In this document: positions 15,910 to 24,724 of the stretch, one piece after another | Numbering within the stretch: position 1 is the stretch's first letter | How the letters are laid out: each line of letters begins with the position of its first letter | NCBI RefSeq assembly: GCF_001280595.1 | Contig: NZ_LITU01000053.1 | Location: forward strand, 291,853-355,852 | Reading direction: 5' to 3' | Length of the DNA: 64,000 bases | DNA from: Paenibacillus xylanivorans | Lineage (GTDB): Bacteria > Bacillota > Bacilli > Paenibacillales > Paenibacillaceae | The notes under the pieces: model-generated | What the model was told of the DNA's origin: nothing | The model's input: the letters and a program-made list of their open reading frames with translations, nothing else | The model's database searches: none | Translations under genes and position numbers: made by a program

Positions 15910-16554
15910 ACGGCAATCTTTCATGAACATGTAACAACACAATCATTCGAACTGCATTTGGTTTCACCAGGTAAGGGAGACATGGACTCTTTTCTGGATA
16001 CTGCTAAGAAAGTGTGGCGGTGGGTCGATTATATCCACATTCGGGAAAAAAAGCAGACGCTTGAGCAACAGATGTATTGGGCGCAAAGTCTAAAAACACA
16101 AGATGTTCCATCTAACCGAATTGTTATGAACGGCTTAGATCAGCTGGATCAACATGCGTTGTTTGGTGGTGTGCATTGGGGTCAAGCTATTATTCGAGGT
16201 TCTGATCTGGCTGAGTTAAATCGACTGAACCGGCTTCGCGTAGGGATATCGGTTCATTCTCTGGAAGAAGCAAAAGTTGCAGAAGAACGTGGAGCGGATT
16301 ACCTCTTTTATGGGCATGTATACGAATCTAATAGTAAACCGAATTGCAAACCTAGAGGACTTATTGCGTTGGCTGAAGTATGCTCCAATGTTTCGATTCC
16401 AGTGATCGCGATTGGCGGGATTAGACCGGAGAATATCGCGGCTATTCGAACTGCTGGTGCCAGAGGAGCTGCTGTGATTTCAATGATTTGGACGAACGAA
16501 GAGCCGAAACTGGCTGCAGCTTCATTGCGACGGGCAATTGAGGATTCTGAGTAG
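15910..16554 (+). CDS. tenI: Thiazole tautomerase TenI
   Basis: A TIM-barrel protein of about 214 residues in the ThiE/TenI family; it aromatises the thiazole phosphate made by ThiG. Typical segments are VDYIHIREK, NRIVMNG, VGISVHSLEEA, ADYLFYGHVYES and IPVIAIGGIRPENI; the HVYES and SVHS segments fit TenI better than ThiE. The start is uncertain. The ribosome site GGAGG (15896-15900) is followed by no in-frame ATG, GTG or TTG at normal distance; the codon at 9 bp spacing is ACG (15910). The open frame reaches back to GTG 15853 inside the terminator stem, an unlikely start. First gene of the thi operon. Confidence 0.8.
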   Translation, partial: TAIFHEHVTTQSFELHLVSPGKGDMDSFLDTAKKVWRWVDYIHIREKKQTLEQQMYWAQSLKTQDVPSNRIVMNGLDQLDQHALFGGVHWGQAIIRGSDLAELNRLNRLRVGISVHSLEEAKVAEERGADYLFYGHVYESNSKPNCKPRGLIALAEVCSNVSIPVIAIGGIRPENIAAIRTAGARGAAVISMIWTNEEPKLAAASLRRAIEDSE

Positions 16555-16579
16555 TACGCCGAACCAAGGAGATGAGATC

Positions 16580-17809
16580 ATGAGAGAGGAAGCAAGAAGC
16601 CGGAGCAGGAATCGTTCAGGTTATCATCCAGGGACAGTATCCAGGAGTAAAGTTGGAGCGGAGATTCGAGGCAAGCATCATGCAGAAACCATTATTGTAG
16701 GCGGAGGAGTTATCGGATGTGCCATTGCATGTGAACTCGCAGCTCGAGGCCATGACGTTCTTTTGGTTGAGCGTGCGCGGATCGCTGGGGGAACCTCCTG
16801 TGCAGCGGCCGGGATGCTTGGTGCTGACAGTGAGGAATTCACTCATGCTGTGATGGCGAAGCTTGCACGGCAGAGCAGAGTTTTGCTTCATGAGCAGGAG
16901 GAACGAATCAGTTCGCTTAGCGGAGTGGAGGTGGGGCTGCAACAGCATGGTTTTATTACTCCTTTTCGTTCATACAGTGAGGTCAGCAGTTACAAGAATA
17001 ATCGATCGTCTACCTTATCAGAAGAACCTATTTGGTGGGATCGTGTCTCTGTTCAGCAGGAAGCACCATGGTTAAACAGGGACACGTATGGTGCATATTA
17101 CAGACCTTCAGAGAGTGAGGTTCTTCCTGTCAATCTAACACAGGCTTATGTCAGATCGGCTCAAGCCATGGGAGCAAGGGTGATGGAGGGCGTGCAGGAT
17201 GTCCATTTGCATACGGATGTGAACGGAGTGCAAGGAATCGAGACATCGCTTGGAACGATGACATCGAGAAATGTCATTATCGCTACAGGGTTACATGGTG
17301 AAGAACTGATGAGACAAGTGGGCCTCAGTTCACCAGTTTTGCCTGTGAAGGGTGAAATTGCAGCGGTGCAGTTCTCACCCCACCATGTCGGTTACAGACC
17401 TGACAAAACGGTGTATGCAGAGGATATATATATTGTCCCCAAAGCCAATGGAGAAGTTTGGCTCGGTGCAACCAGCCTTCCTGGAAGAACAGACACAAAA
17501 GTCTCGGTTCAAGGCATTCAGAAATTGCTTACAGCTGCGACAAGCTGGGTGCCTGGCATGAAGGACGCACATTTTCTCCGGGCATGGGCAGGAGTTAGAC
17601 CTTCGACCCCGGATGGGTTGCCTTATGTGGGTGCTTGTGAAAGTGTTCCGGGCCTATTCGCTGCTTTTGGACACTATCGTAATGGCATATTGCTTAGTGC
17701 GATTACGGGCAGCTTAATGGCTGATTTGATCTACGGTAAAACTTCCGAAGAGTTGGGAATTCAGGACCTTAGTCCGAATCGTATGAACCGAAAGGAGATA
17801 TTGCAGTGA
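16580..17809 (+). CDS. thiO: Glycine oxidase ThiO
   Basis: A 409-residue FAD-dependent amine oxidase of the DAO family that converts glycine to dehydroglycine for thiazole synthesis. The dinucleotide-binding motif TIIVGGGVIGCAIACELAARG starts near residue 36; further landmarks are GGTSCAAAGMLG and the C-terminal HYRNGILLS that contacts FAD. ATG 16580 is chosen because AAGGAG (16566-16571) is 8 bp upstream. The ~30-residue Arg/Ser-rich N-terminal extension before the Rossmann motif is longer than in B. subtilis ThiO. Confidence 0.9.
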   Translation: MREEARSRSRNRSGYHPGTVSRSKVGAEIRGKHHAETIIVGGGVIGCAIACELAARGHDVLLVERARIAGGTSCAAAGMLGADSEEFTHAVMAKLARQSRVLLHEQEERISSLSGVEVGLQQHGFITPFRSYSEVSSYKNNRSSTLSEEPIWWDRVSVQQEAPWLNRDTYGAYYRPSESEVLPVNLTQAYVRSAQAMGARVMEGVQDVHLHTDVNGVQGIETSLGTMTSRNVIIATGLHGEELMRQVGLSSPVLPVKGEIAAVQFSPHHVGYRPDKTVYAEDIYIVPKANGEVWLGATSLPGRTDTKVSVQGIQKLLTAATSWVPGMKDAHFLRAWAGVRPSTPDGLPYVGACESVPGLFAAFGHYRNGILLSAITGSLMADLIYGKTSEELGIQDLSPNRMNRKEILQ

Positions 17810-18009
17810 ATATCATTGTCAACGGACAAAGCATGCAAATTGAAGACAGTTTAAATCGTGTAGACAAACTGCTCCATTCATTTAATCTGCAAGTGAAAAC
17901 CGTCGTGGTTGAATTGAATCGGCAAATTTTAACACGTGAATATCATGAGACAACGGCCTTAAGAGACGGAGATCGAATTGAAATTGTACATTTTGTGGGA
18001 GGCGGTTGA
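17806..18009 (+). CDS. thiS: Sulfur carrier protein ThiS
   Basis: A 67-residue ubiquitin-like protein starting at GTG 17806, which overlaps the thiO stop. It ends in HFVGGG; the terminal Gly-Gly is the site that ThiF adenylates and that carries the thiocarboxylate sulfur. Next to thiG (4 bp away), as usual. The internal VNGQSMQIEDS matches the ThiS start. Confidence 0.93.
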   Translation: MNIIVNGQSMQIEDSLNRVDKLLHSFNLQVKTVVVELNRQILTREYHETTALRDGDRIEIVHFVGGG

Positions 18010-18012
18010 ACC

Positions 18013-18780
18013 ATGTTGAGGATTGGAAATTATACGTTTGAGTCCAGATTGCTTCTGGGTACAGGTAAATTTTCGGACTTGGAAGTGCAGAGCCAAGCGG
18101 TTGAAGCTTCAGGTACGGAAGTATTAACGTTTGCAGTTCGGCGGTTGAATCTGGAAGATCGCAACAAACAACATTTTCTGGACACACTGGACTTGAAAAG
18201 GTATACCTTACTTCCCAATACAGCTGGTGCTTCAACAGCAGAGGAAGCTGTGCGAATCGCTGAACTAGCTCGGGCTTCAGGACTTTGTGATATGATAAAA
18301 GTAGAAGTTATCGGCGATGGAATCACATTGCTGCCTGACCCAATTGAAACCTATAAAGCTTGTGAGATCTTGCTTGAAAAGGGCTTTACGGTACTGCCTT
18401 ATATCTCGGACGATGTTATTCTGGCCAAACGATTGCAACTACTCGGCGTACATGCTGTCATGCCTGGGGCTTCGCCCATAGGGGCGGGGAGAGGAATTAT
18501 TAATCCCTATAATCTGGAGATTATTATTGAACAAGCCGTCGTTCCTGTCATTGTGGACGCAGGACTTCGAGCACCTAAAGATGCAGCTCACGCGATGGAG
18601 CTGGGAGCTGACGGTGTTTTGTTAAATACCGCTGTCTCCGGATCTGGAGACCCGGCGAAGATGGCGAAGGCAATGCGAATGGGGGTTGAAGCAGGCAGAC
18701 TGGCTTATGAGGCAGGCATGATTCCCGTTAAGCGCTATGCAGCAGCGAGTAGTCCGGTGGAAGGAATGGTTCATACATGA
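18013..18780 (+). CDS. thiG: Thiazole synthase ThiG
   Basis: A 255-residue (beta-alpha)8 enzyme that condenses DXP, dehydroglycine and ThiS-thiocarboxylate to the thiazole phosphate. Typical motifs are RLLLGTGKF near the start, [47 protein letters not shown] with the phosphate-binding loop, and [27 protein letters not shown]. The catalytic Lys is expected in the IKVEV strand. Overlaps thiF by 4 bp. Confidence 0.95.
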   Translation: MLRIGNYTFESRLLLGTGKFSDLEVQSQAVEASGTEVLTFAVRRLNLEDRNKQHFLDTLDLKRYTLLPNTAGASTAEEAVRIAELARASGLCDMIKVEVIGDGITLLPDPIETYKACEILLEKGFTVLPYISDDVILAKRLQLLGVHAVMPGASPIGAGRGIINPYNLEIIIEQAVVPVIVDAGLRAPKDAAHAMELGADGVLLNTAVSGSGDPAKMAKAMRMGVEAGRLAYEAGMIPVKRYAAASSPVEGMVHT

Positions 18781-19829
18781 CTAATCAGACACGATACTCC
18801 GAGCAGGGAGACCGCTATTCCAGACAGGAACGGTATGCACCTATCGGTAAGGAAGGTCAGCATCGATTGAATAACAGTAGAGTTTTAATTGTTGGAGCGG
18901 GCGCGCTTGGTACGGGGATTGCAGAAACACTGGTACGTTCAGGAATTGGCCATATTACCATTGCAGATCGTGATTATGTGGAGTGGAGCAACCTGCAGCG
19001 ACAACAGTTATATATAGAGCAAGACGCCATACAGCGAATGCCCAAAGCGATTGCAGCGAAGAAGCGCCTATGTGATATTAATTCTACCGTTGAAGTTATA
19101 GGCAAAGTGATGGACGTCAGAGTGAACGAACTGGAAGAATTGGTTCAGAACGCTGACTTAATCATGGATGCAACAGATAATTTTGATACCCGGCTATTAA
19201 TAAATGATATGTCTCAGAAATATCGTATTCCCTGGATTTATGGTGGATGTGTGGGCAGTTATGGAATCACCTACACGTTTCTACCTGGAGAAACCCCTTG
19301 TTTAAACTGTTTGTTAGGTGAGGTTCCGTTAGGTGGAGACACCTGTGATACGTCAGGCATTATCCCTCAGGCGGTGCAGATGGTTACAGCGAATCAGACT
19401 GCCGAAGCGATGAAGTTTCTCAGTGGTAATCCAGGTGCACTGAGACGCAAATTACTATCATTCGATGTGTGGAGAAATGAATACATATCCATTAACGTCG
19501 ACGGTGCTCGAAAAGAAGATTGTCCTTCCTGTGGAGTAAAGGCTAACTATCCGTACCTCTCTGCCTCAAACCTGGAGAAAACAGACGTATTATGTGGTAG
19601 GGATACGGTACAGATTCGCCCTTCCCGGCGAATGAATCTGGATTTGCAGCATACAGCTGATCGGCTGGGCAAACTGAATGAAGGCAAAGTGGAGGAGGCT
19701 AATCCATTTTTGGTTTCTTTTACAACTGGTTCACACAGGATGGTCATTTTTCAGGATGGTCGTGTCCTTGTTCATGGAACAAAAGACACGGCAGAGGCGC
19801 GTACGCTGGTTCACCGGTACTTTGGTTAA
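18777..19829 (+). CDS. thiF: ThiF/MoeB-family adenylyltransferase
   Basis: A 350-residue E1-like enzyme that activates the ThiS C-terminus with ATP. The nucleotide motif [21 protein letters not shown] is near residue 40, followed by [13 protein letters not shown] with the ATP-contacting residues. Zinc-site pairs are CLNCL and CPSCG, and the loop GGDTCDTSG carries the family cysteine. The ~80-residue C-terminal tail is as in Bacillus ThiF. ATGA overlap with thiG shows coupling. Last gene of the operon, followed by a terminator. Confidence 0.9.
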   Translation: MTNQTRYSEQGDRYSRQERYAPIGKEGQHRLNNSRVLIVGAGALGTGIAETLVRSGIGHITIADRDYVEWSNLQRQQLYIEQDAIQRMPKAIAAKKRLCDINSTVEVIGKVMDVRVNELEELVQNADLIMDATDNFDTRLLINDMSQKYRIPWIYGGCVGSYGITYTFLPGETPCLNCLLGEVPLGGDTCDTSGIIPQAVQMVTANQTAEAMKFLSGNPGALRRKLLSFDVWRNEYISINVDGARKEDCPSCGVKANYPYLSASNLEKTDVLCGRDTVQIRPSRRMNLDLQHTADRLGKLNEGKVEEANPFLVSFTTGSHRMVIFQDGRVLVHGTKDTAEARTLVHRYFG

Positions 19830-19854
19830 AGATAAAAACAACAGAATTATTCGA

Positions 19855-19882
19855 GTCCGTTCCTTCCGGGAATGGACTTTTT
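19855..19882 (+). terminator. Terminator of the thi operon
   Basis: GTCCGTTCC (19855-19863) pairs with GGAATGGAC (19869-19877) with one G-T pair, then five Ts. Confidence 0.85.
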
Positions 19883-20004
19883 CATTTTACGGCATGATAA
19901 ACATACATCAATGCTGCGATGCGCGGTGGTCACAAGAATGTGGCAACCAAGGTGCAATTGAAACCAACAAATGTAGCAGCGTATAAGACAGGCCGGGTGA
20001 AAAA

Positions 20005-20694
20005 ATGAAAACATCCATATTACTGGTTGGCAGGGGAGATCTGGTTTCTTTTATTCAAGGCATAGTGTGTGCTGAAGGGTACCAAGTCGAACAAATGGAA
20101 TGGACAGATCTGAACCGTCTTTCTGAATCAGCACTAACGAATATCAATATGATCATATTAATAAATGAAGGCTATCATGAAGATAACCTGAAAAGTGGAC
20201 TGGAGTCTTTCGTACAGCTAGGTGTTACCTCTCCATTACTTGTGGTAACTCCCAAGATATCGCCTGAATTGATTGTGGAATTGCTCGATTATGGCGCTAA
20301 TGATGTGATGGAAGCACCAATTCATGGTAATGTGATGATGGCTAGAATACGGAATCTTTTACGTGTGTTCTCACATGCTTCACAGGAAGATGAAGAAATC
20401 ATTGTTGTACATGATCTCAAGGTGAATCTGCGTTCACGTCGAGTAAGTCGTGCAGGTGAATATCTGGTGCTAACTCCGAAGGAATACGAATTGCTGGAGT
20501 TTCTGGCCCGTCATGTGAACGAGGCATGTGCCCGGAGCGTTATTTTAAGGGAAGTATGGGGATACGATTTTGCAATGGATACCAATGTGGTGGATGTTTA
20601 TATCAAACATTTGCGGGTGAAGGTGGATAAGGGGAGGAGCGTCAAATTAATTCATACTGTTCGTGGAATCGGTTATATGCTTCATACCAAATAA
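20005..20694 (+). CDS. OmpR-family response regulator with atypical receiver, orphan
   Basis: A 229-residue protein with an N-terminal receiver-like domain and a C-terminal winged helix (LTPKEYELLEFLARH, then IHTVRGIGYML), the OmpR/PhoB DNA-binding type. The receiver lacks the key residues: the acidic pair after strand 1 is replaced by GRG (residues 9-11), the phosphoacceptor Asp position reads Asn54 in IILINEG, and the conserved Lys near KP is gone (DVMEAPIHG). No histidine kinase is adjacent. It is therefore probably controlled without phosphorylation. Flanked upstream by the thi terminator and downstream by a minus-strand gene. Confidence 0.85.
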   Translation: MKTSILLVGRGDLVSFIQGIVCAEGYQVEQMEWTDLNRLSESALTNINMIILINEGYHEDNLKSGLESFVQLGVTSPLLVVTPKISPELIVELLDYGANDVMEAPIHGNVMMARIRNLLRVFSHASQEDEEIIVVHDLKVNLRSRRVSRAGEYLVLTPKEYELLEFLARHVNEACARSVILREVWGYDFAMDTNVVDVYIKHLRVKVDKGRSVKLIHTVRGIGYMLHTK

Positions 20695-20770
20695 AGAGGT
20701 CGTATCCGAACTCAATTGCTGTTTTCCGCATAACTCCTGTTGAAACAGAGAACTTTATCGGGTAAATATA

Positions 20771-20794
20771 AAAAGACCGGATCATCAGATCCGG
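20771..20794 (-). terminator. Terminator of the NlpC/P60 gene
   Basis: CCGGATC (20777-20783) and GATCCGG (20788-20794) form a stem. On the minus strand it is followed by TCTTTTTATA, giving a terminator about 30 bp after the hydrolase stop codon. Confidence 0.75.
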
Positions 20795-20825
20795 CCCACT
20801 CGCATCGTTATTTCTGAAACATGAA

Positions 20826-21326
20826 CTACAGTACGCGGCGAGCTTTAATATATGTTTTTTTCCAGTTTCCCGAGTTTAAGTCGGAGAGAGTAACACCTGG
20901 CGATCCGTACGTATGCAGAACTTTTCCGTCTCCTGCATATACTCCTACGTGAGTAATATTGGACCCTGTGGAACGACTGCCGCTGGAGAAGAAGACCAGA
21001 TCTCCCACTTGCAGATTAGCTTTGGAAACAGCTACGCCTTCTTGGGATTGCTTAACGGATGTACGCGGCAAATCAACACCATACTTCTTGAAGATGTATT
21101 TCATAAAAGAAGAGCAGTCAAAATTCTTGGTAGTTGACGTTGACGCACCAAATTTATATGGAGTTCCTGTAAAGGTTTTACCATAGTTCACAATTTGTTG
21201 TCCTGTGGATACAGAAGCGCTTGCTGCCTGTGCAACAGGTGCATTAGTCATTAATACAGCTCCAAAACCTAGTGTAGCGCACAACCCGACGGTTACGGCC
21301 TTTTGGACAAAGATGTTTGTTTTCAT
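20826..21326 (-). CDS. Secreted NlpC/P60 peptidoglycan endopeptidase
   Basis: A 166-residue protein with a Sec signal peptide (positively charged start, hydrophobic core, cleavage near APVAQA-A at ~34-35). The mature part is one NlpC/P60 domain: catalytic Cys in FDCSSFMKYIF, His in THVGVYAG and the third polar residue in the LHTYGS region. Such enzymes cut D-Glu/mDAP bonds in wall peptides. There is no LysM or SH3 targeting domain. GGAGG precedes the ATG on the minus strand. Possible promoters on the minus strand are TTGACA (21465-21470)/TAAACA (21442-21447), spacing 17, or a TATACT at 21369-21374. Confidence 0.92.
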   Translation of the reverse strand: MKTNIFVQKAVTVGLCATLGFGAVLMTNAPVAQAASASVSTGQQIVNYGKTFTGTPYKFGASTSTTKNFDCSSFMKYIFKKYGVDLPRTSVKQSQEGVAVSKANLQVGDLVFFSSGSRSTGSNITHVGVYAGDGKVLHTYGSPGVTLSDLNSGNWKKTYIKARRVL

Positions 21327-21511
21327 GTGAGTACCTCCAAAATTCGTTTTCGTTTAGTTGCTAGAGCGAGTATAACAGCTTTGTAACAGCCTAGAAATTG
21401 GATGGAACCTGTTCGTCCTTAGGGGCGCAACGGTTTGGGTTTGTTTATTAAAATACCATTAAAATGTCAAAAAATTAATCATTGACGAAACTTGAATGAT
21501 ATAAACATAGA

Positions 21512-21538
21512 AAAGACCCTTGTATATCAAGGGTCTTT
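21512..21538 (-). terminator. Terminator of the thiamine pyrophosphokinase gene
   Basis: AAAGACCCTTG (21512-21522) and CAAGGGTCTTT (21528-21538) form an 11-bp stem with a 5-base loop, T-rich on the minus strand (bidirectional in form). It is about 70 bp after the stop of the minus-strand gene. Confidence 0.8.
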
Positions 21539-21606
21539 GTTGTTTTATACGATTGTTTTTGATCTGAATCATAGGTTACAAAAACGTAATAAGTAGTTGA
21601 GGAAGC

Positions 21607-22248
21607 TTAATCTTTGCTTTGAATAAGGAGTAACAACCCACTATCGATCGAGACGGTGCCAGACTTTCCAAGCAGTTTGTTGCTAATCCCCAAAGATTGC
21701 CCCATGCGTATGGTAGCTTGATCTAGCGGGTACATGAAACCTTCCAGCGTGATACCTGTTACTTCATTCGTAAGTGGGAGCAGGGAGATGTACTCATATC
21801 CACGGTCTTCCACAAAAGCTTCGGAGGTCGTTAGCATCATATAATTGTGTTCATCCTTCAGAGTACAGGAAATATGATGCTGCATAGCGCGGACCATAAT
21901 ATGTACGTTAGCCAGTGTATGATCCATGCGTGTGCCTGTTGCGCCCAACATAAGAATGTCAGTAGGCTCAAGATCCAGTGCTGTTTCGAATGCCATCTCG
22001 GTATCCGTCAAATCCTTATGCACAGGATCACAGGTGATTATCCGTTCGCTGTTATCTCGTACACTCTCCCGTTCCTGTTCGGTAATGGAATCAAAATCTC
22101 CTACAGCGATATGCGGCTGAATCCCATGTTCTATTAAAAATAACGCTCCACGGTCGGCCGCAATAATGATGTCATCCTTACCGATTTCTTTCAGAAATTG
22201 AGGAGATAGGTTTCCACCCGTAAAAATAACAACTCGTTTCTTAGTCAT
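21607..22248 (-). CDS. thiN: Thiamine pyrophosphokinase
   Basis: A 213-residue enzyme that transfers pyrophosphate from ATP to thiamine, giving TPP. Characteristic motifs are IIAADRGALFL, the DFDS motif in AVGDFDSIT, KDLTDTEMAFE and LGATGTRMDHTLAN, which carry the Mg/ATP and thiamine contacts. Its product is the ligand of the TPP riboswitch 6 kb away, though it is on the opposite strand and not part of that operon. A terminator follows at 21512-21538. Confidence 0.93.
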   Translation of the reverse strand: MTKKRVVIFTGGNLSPQFLKEIGKDDIIIAADRGALFLIEHGIQPHIAVGDFDSITEQERESVRDNSERIITCDPVHKDLTDTEMAFETALDLEPTDILMLGATGTRMDHTLANVHIMVRAMQHHISCTLKDEHNYMMLTTSEAFVEDRGYEYISLLPLTNEVTGITLEGFMYPLDQATIRMGQSLGISNKLLGKSGTVSIDSGLLLLIQSKD

Positions 22249-22429
22249 TCTATTTCATCCTTCCTGATCAATGAAGAAACTAACTCACTTCTAATAATGT
22301 GATGGAATGATGTAAATATCATTCACCAAACCAGTATAATCTACAAAATGTGGTTGCACAATTTCAGCCTGCGCGGATACAATGGGTAGAGCGACATGGA
22401 GATGACTTGAAAAGTGAGGTTTGAACAGG

Positions 22430-23104
22430 TTGGACTTGCACATTTTTGAAGTATTCAGCATTATAGGTACCATTGCATTTGCAATGTCCGGCGCTTTCGT
22501 GGCAATGGAAGAGGAATATGATATTTTGGGTGTGCTGGTGCTGGGGCTCGTGACCGCATTTGGGGGCGGAGTTATTCGTAATGTTCTCATTGGTGTACCG
22601 GTAACCACGCTGTGGAGCCAGGGAACGCTTATTATGCTTGCCCTAGTATCTGTAGCGATTGCGTTTGTATTACCTCTTAAGTGGATTGGTCATTGGAAGC
22701 GAACAGAAGCGCTGTTCGATGCGATTGGTCTAGCAGCATTTGCGATTCAAGGGGCGTTATACGCGGCCAATATGGGACATCCCATTAGTGCGGTGATTGT
22801 TGCCGCAATGATGACCGGTATAGGCGGAGGGATCATTCGTGATCTGCTGGCAGGCAGGAAGCCACTGGTGCTGCGGGATGAAATCTATGCCGTTTGGGCA
22901 ATAATCGCTGGTTTTGCCGTAGGTATAGGCTGGTTCACAACGAACGTTGGACTGTTACTATGTTTCGCTGCAGTTGTGTTCTTCCGGATGTGTTCCGTTC
23001 ATTATAAATGGAAACTGCCCCGTCGCTCTCTGGTACAAGCGGAGAGTGTGAAACCTCAGACAGCAACAGCGCCACTTAACCGCACCTTGAGTAAGGGGGA
23101 ATAA
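22430..23104 (+). CDS. TRIC/UPF0126-family membrane protein (putative cation channel)
   Basis: A membrane protein of about 224 residues with seven predicted hydrophobic helices in two similar halves. Each half carries the family's glycine-rich motif: TAFGGGVIRNVLIG and TGIGGGIIRDLLAG. Prokaryotic TRIC homologues are trimeric monovalent cation channels. The TTG at 22430 is preferred over TTG 22421 because GAGG (22416-22419) is 10 bp away from it; both give nearly the same protein. The charged C-terminal ~30 residues are cytoplasmic. The next gene begins 2 bp after the stop. Confidence 0.85.
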   Translation: MDLHIFEVFSIIGTIAFAMSGAFVAMEEEYDILGVLVLGLVTAFGGGVIRNVLIGVPVTTLWSQGTLIMLALVSVAIAFVLPLKWIGHWKRTEALFDAIGLAAFAIQGALYAANMGHPISAVIVAAMMTGIGGGIIRDLLAGRKPLVLRDEIYAVWAIIAGFAVGIGWFTTNVGLLLCFAAVVFFRMCSVHYKWKLPRRSLVQAESVKPQTATAPLNRTLSKGE

Positions 23105-23105
23105 C

Positions 23106-23576
23106 ATGATTAACGTTTTGTTTGTATGTTTGGGCAATATTTGCCGATCGCCGATGGCTGAGGCCGTCCTCCGTCACAAAGTTAATGAAAGAGGACTGGC
23201 TCAGCAGATTCGAGTGGACTCAGCAGGTACAGGAGACTGGCATATCGGTAAACCTCCGCATGAGGGAACTCGGGAATTACTTGATTCGCGTCAAATTTCT
23301 TATGCTGATATGGCTGCAAGACAATTTGAGAGTGAAGACTTCGTACAGTTTAATTACATTATATGCATGGATGATTCCAACGCTGCTAACGTAAGGAGTG
23401 TTACAGGCGGTGAGGAAGCAGAAATTATCAAGATGATGGATCTGCTGCCAGACGAGACACTCCGTGAAGTTCCAGACCCGTATTATACGGGAAATTTTGA
23501 AGAGGTTTACAGGCTGCTTGATGCAGGCTGTGAGGTGTTACTGGATCGGATTGCGAAAGAACATTCATTGTTATGA
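23106..23576 (+). CDS. Low-molecular-weight protein tyrosine phosphatase
   Basis: A 156-residue phosphatase. The active-site loop is CLGNICRS (residues 8-15, Cys8 nucleophile, Arg14), and the general acid Asp is in VPDPYYTG near 124, both diagnostic. It resembles B. subtilis YfkJ-type enzymes, which dephosphorylate protein tyrosine or arginine. AAGGGGGA precedes the ATG, 2 bp after the TRIC gene, so the two are cotranscribed. Confidence 0.93.
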   Translation: MINVLFVCLGNICRSPMAEAVLRHKVNERGLAQQIRVDSAGTGDWHIGKPPHEGTRELLDSRQISYADMAARQFESEDFVQFNYIICMDDSNAANVRSVTGGEEAEIIKMMDLLPDETLREVPDPYYTGNFEEVYRLLDAGCEVLLDRIAKEHSLL

Positions 23577-23636
23577 CCAAGGTGATATTTGCCGAACATT
23601 GACAAAAGTAAGACAAGAGAAGAAGCTGGACGAACT

Positions 23637-23660
23637 AGCAGGAGAGCCTGCTTCTTTTTT
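23637..23660 (+). terminator. Terminator of the TRIC-phosphatase operon
   Basis: AGCAGG (23637-23642), AGAG loop, CCTGCT (23647-23652), then a run of six Ts ending at 23660. Confidence 0.8.
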
Positions 23661-23690
23661 GAATGTTAATGTAAGCGGTATCATGTGATT

Positions 23691-23718
23691 CTAAAAACAA
23701 AAGCGGCATTTCAGCCGC
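23691..23718 (-). terminator. Terminator of the esterase gene
   Basis: GCGGC (23703-23707) and GCCGC (23714-23718) form a stem; on the minus strand TTTTGTTTTTAG follows. Confidence 0.7.
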
Positions 23719-23734
23719 CTGTTCAATGATGGAA

Positions 23735-24469
23735 TTAATTTTCCTGAAGAAAGTAAAGCAATGCTTCCGGCAGTTCCTTCTGCCAGAATCCCCACTGGTG
23801 ATGCCCGTCTTTCTCCTGATAGGAGACGAGTGCACATCGTTTTTCCAGCAAATCACGGGTATCCCGGTTTAATTGTACAAAATCATACGTGCCAGTGTCG
23901 GCTTCAAAGGCAGTCTCTTGCAAACCAACAATCATCCAGATCGATAACCAGGATAAGTCTTCAGCAGCGGCGTAGATTTCTTGGGAAGCGGAGTAATAAG
24001 CACCAGACATGCTGATGACACGTGTGAACAGATCAGGATAGAGTAGAGCAAGATGAAGCGAAACGCTGCCACCCAATGAATCTCCGGCAAGAACACGCTC
24101 CTGAGGAGAGCGACGTACAGGATATTTCTCTTCTACATAGGGAATAATCTCTTCAGCGAAGCATGAGGTATACGCCTTGAACCGATCGCCGAAAGGGGCG
24201 TACTCCTGAGTTCTTACAGACACGTCGACCTGAACTCCTACTATAATGAAAGGTTCGGCTCCCTCGTCGAGAATGATACGGTTGGCAGTGGTGGCGATAC
24301 GTCCAAAGTTGAAAAATTCTTCACCGTCCTGACAATAAACGACAGGGTAGGATAACAATTCGTTATAGCCTGGGGGAAGATAAATTCGTAGTGTGCGCTT
24401 CTCTCCGAGATAGCGGCTCTCAATCTCTTCCTTCACAATCGTGCGTTTCAAATAGCGGGAATCCGTCAT
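23735..24469 (-). CDS. Alpha/beta-hydrolase, esterase D / enterochelin-esterase-like
   Basis: A 244-residue cytoplasmic hydrolase. The nucleophile elbow is AGDSLGGS (compare GxSxG), the acid and histidine are expected in the C-terminal third with His in DGHHQWGFW, and the early YLPPGY is typical of the esterase-D superfamily. Related proteins hydrolyse siderophore or simple esters; the substrate cannot be read here and no siderophore genes are nearby. AAAGGTGA precedes the ATG on the minus strand. Confidence 0.82.
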   Translation of the reverse strand: MTDSRYLKRTIVKEEIESRYLGEKRTLRIYLPPGYNELLSYPVVYCQDGEEFFNFGRIATTANRIILDEGAEPFIIVGVQVDVSVRTQEYAPFGDRFKAYTSCFAEEIIPYVEEKYPVRRSPQERVLAGDSLGGSVSLHLALLYPDLFTRVISMSGAYYSASQEIYAAAEDLSWLSIWMIVGLQETAFEADTGTYDFVQLNRDTRDLLEKRCALVSYQEKDGHHQWGFWQKELPEALLYFLQEN

Positions 24470-24639
24470 AAAACGTCACCTTTCTCGGTTAATTTTTGCA
24501 TTCGACCGCGCAATACGGTAAGATTATCCTTGTGCGGGGATAGGTCAAATACGCAAACATGTATTATGCTGTTATACCAATATTAATCCCCTGTTATACA
24601 TACAATCCGGAAGGAAACATAAAAAAATTACGGATATCT

Positions 24640-24669
24640 TTGACGTATGCAATGAAACAGGTGTATAAT
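24640..24669 (+). promoter_or_regulatory. Sigma-A promoter of the pdh operon
   Basis: TTGACG (24640-24645) and TATAAT (24664-24669) are separated by 18 bp, 56 bp upstream of the pdhA start codon. Near-consensus, in keeping with a highly expressed operon. Confidence 0.85.
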
Positions 24670-24724
24670 AATATTATAACAGCGGAACTTGATATTCAAA
24701 TTTTTTGTTGAGGTGAAGAAAAAA

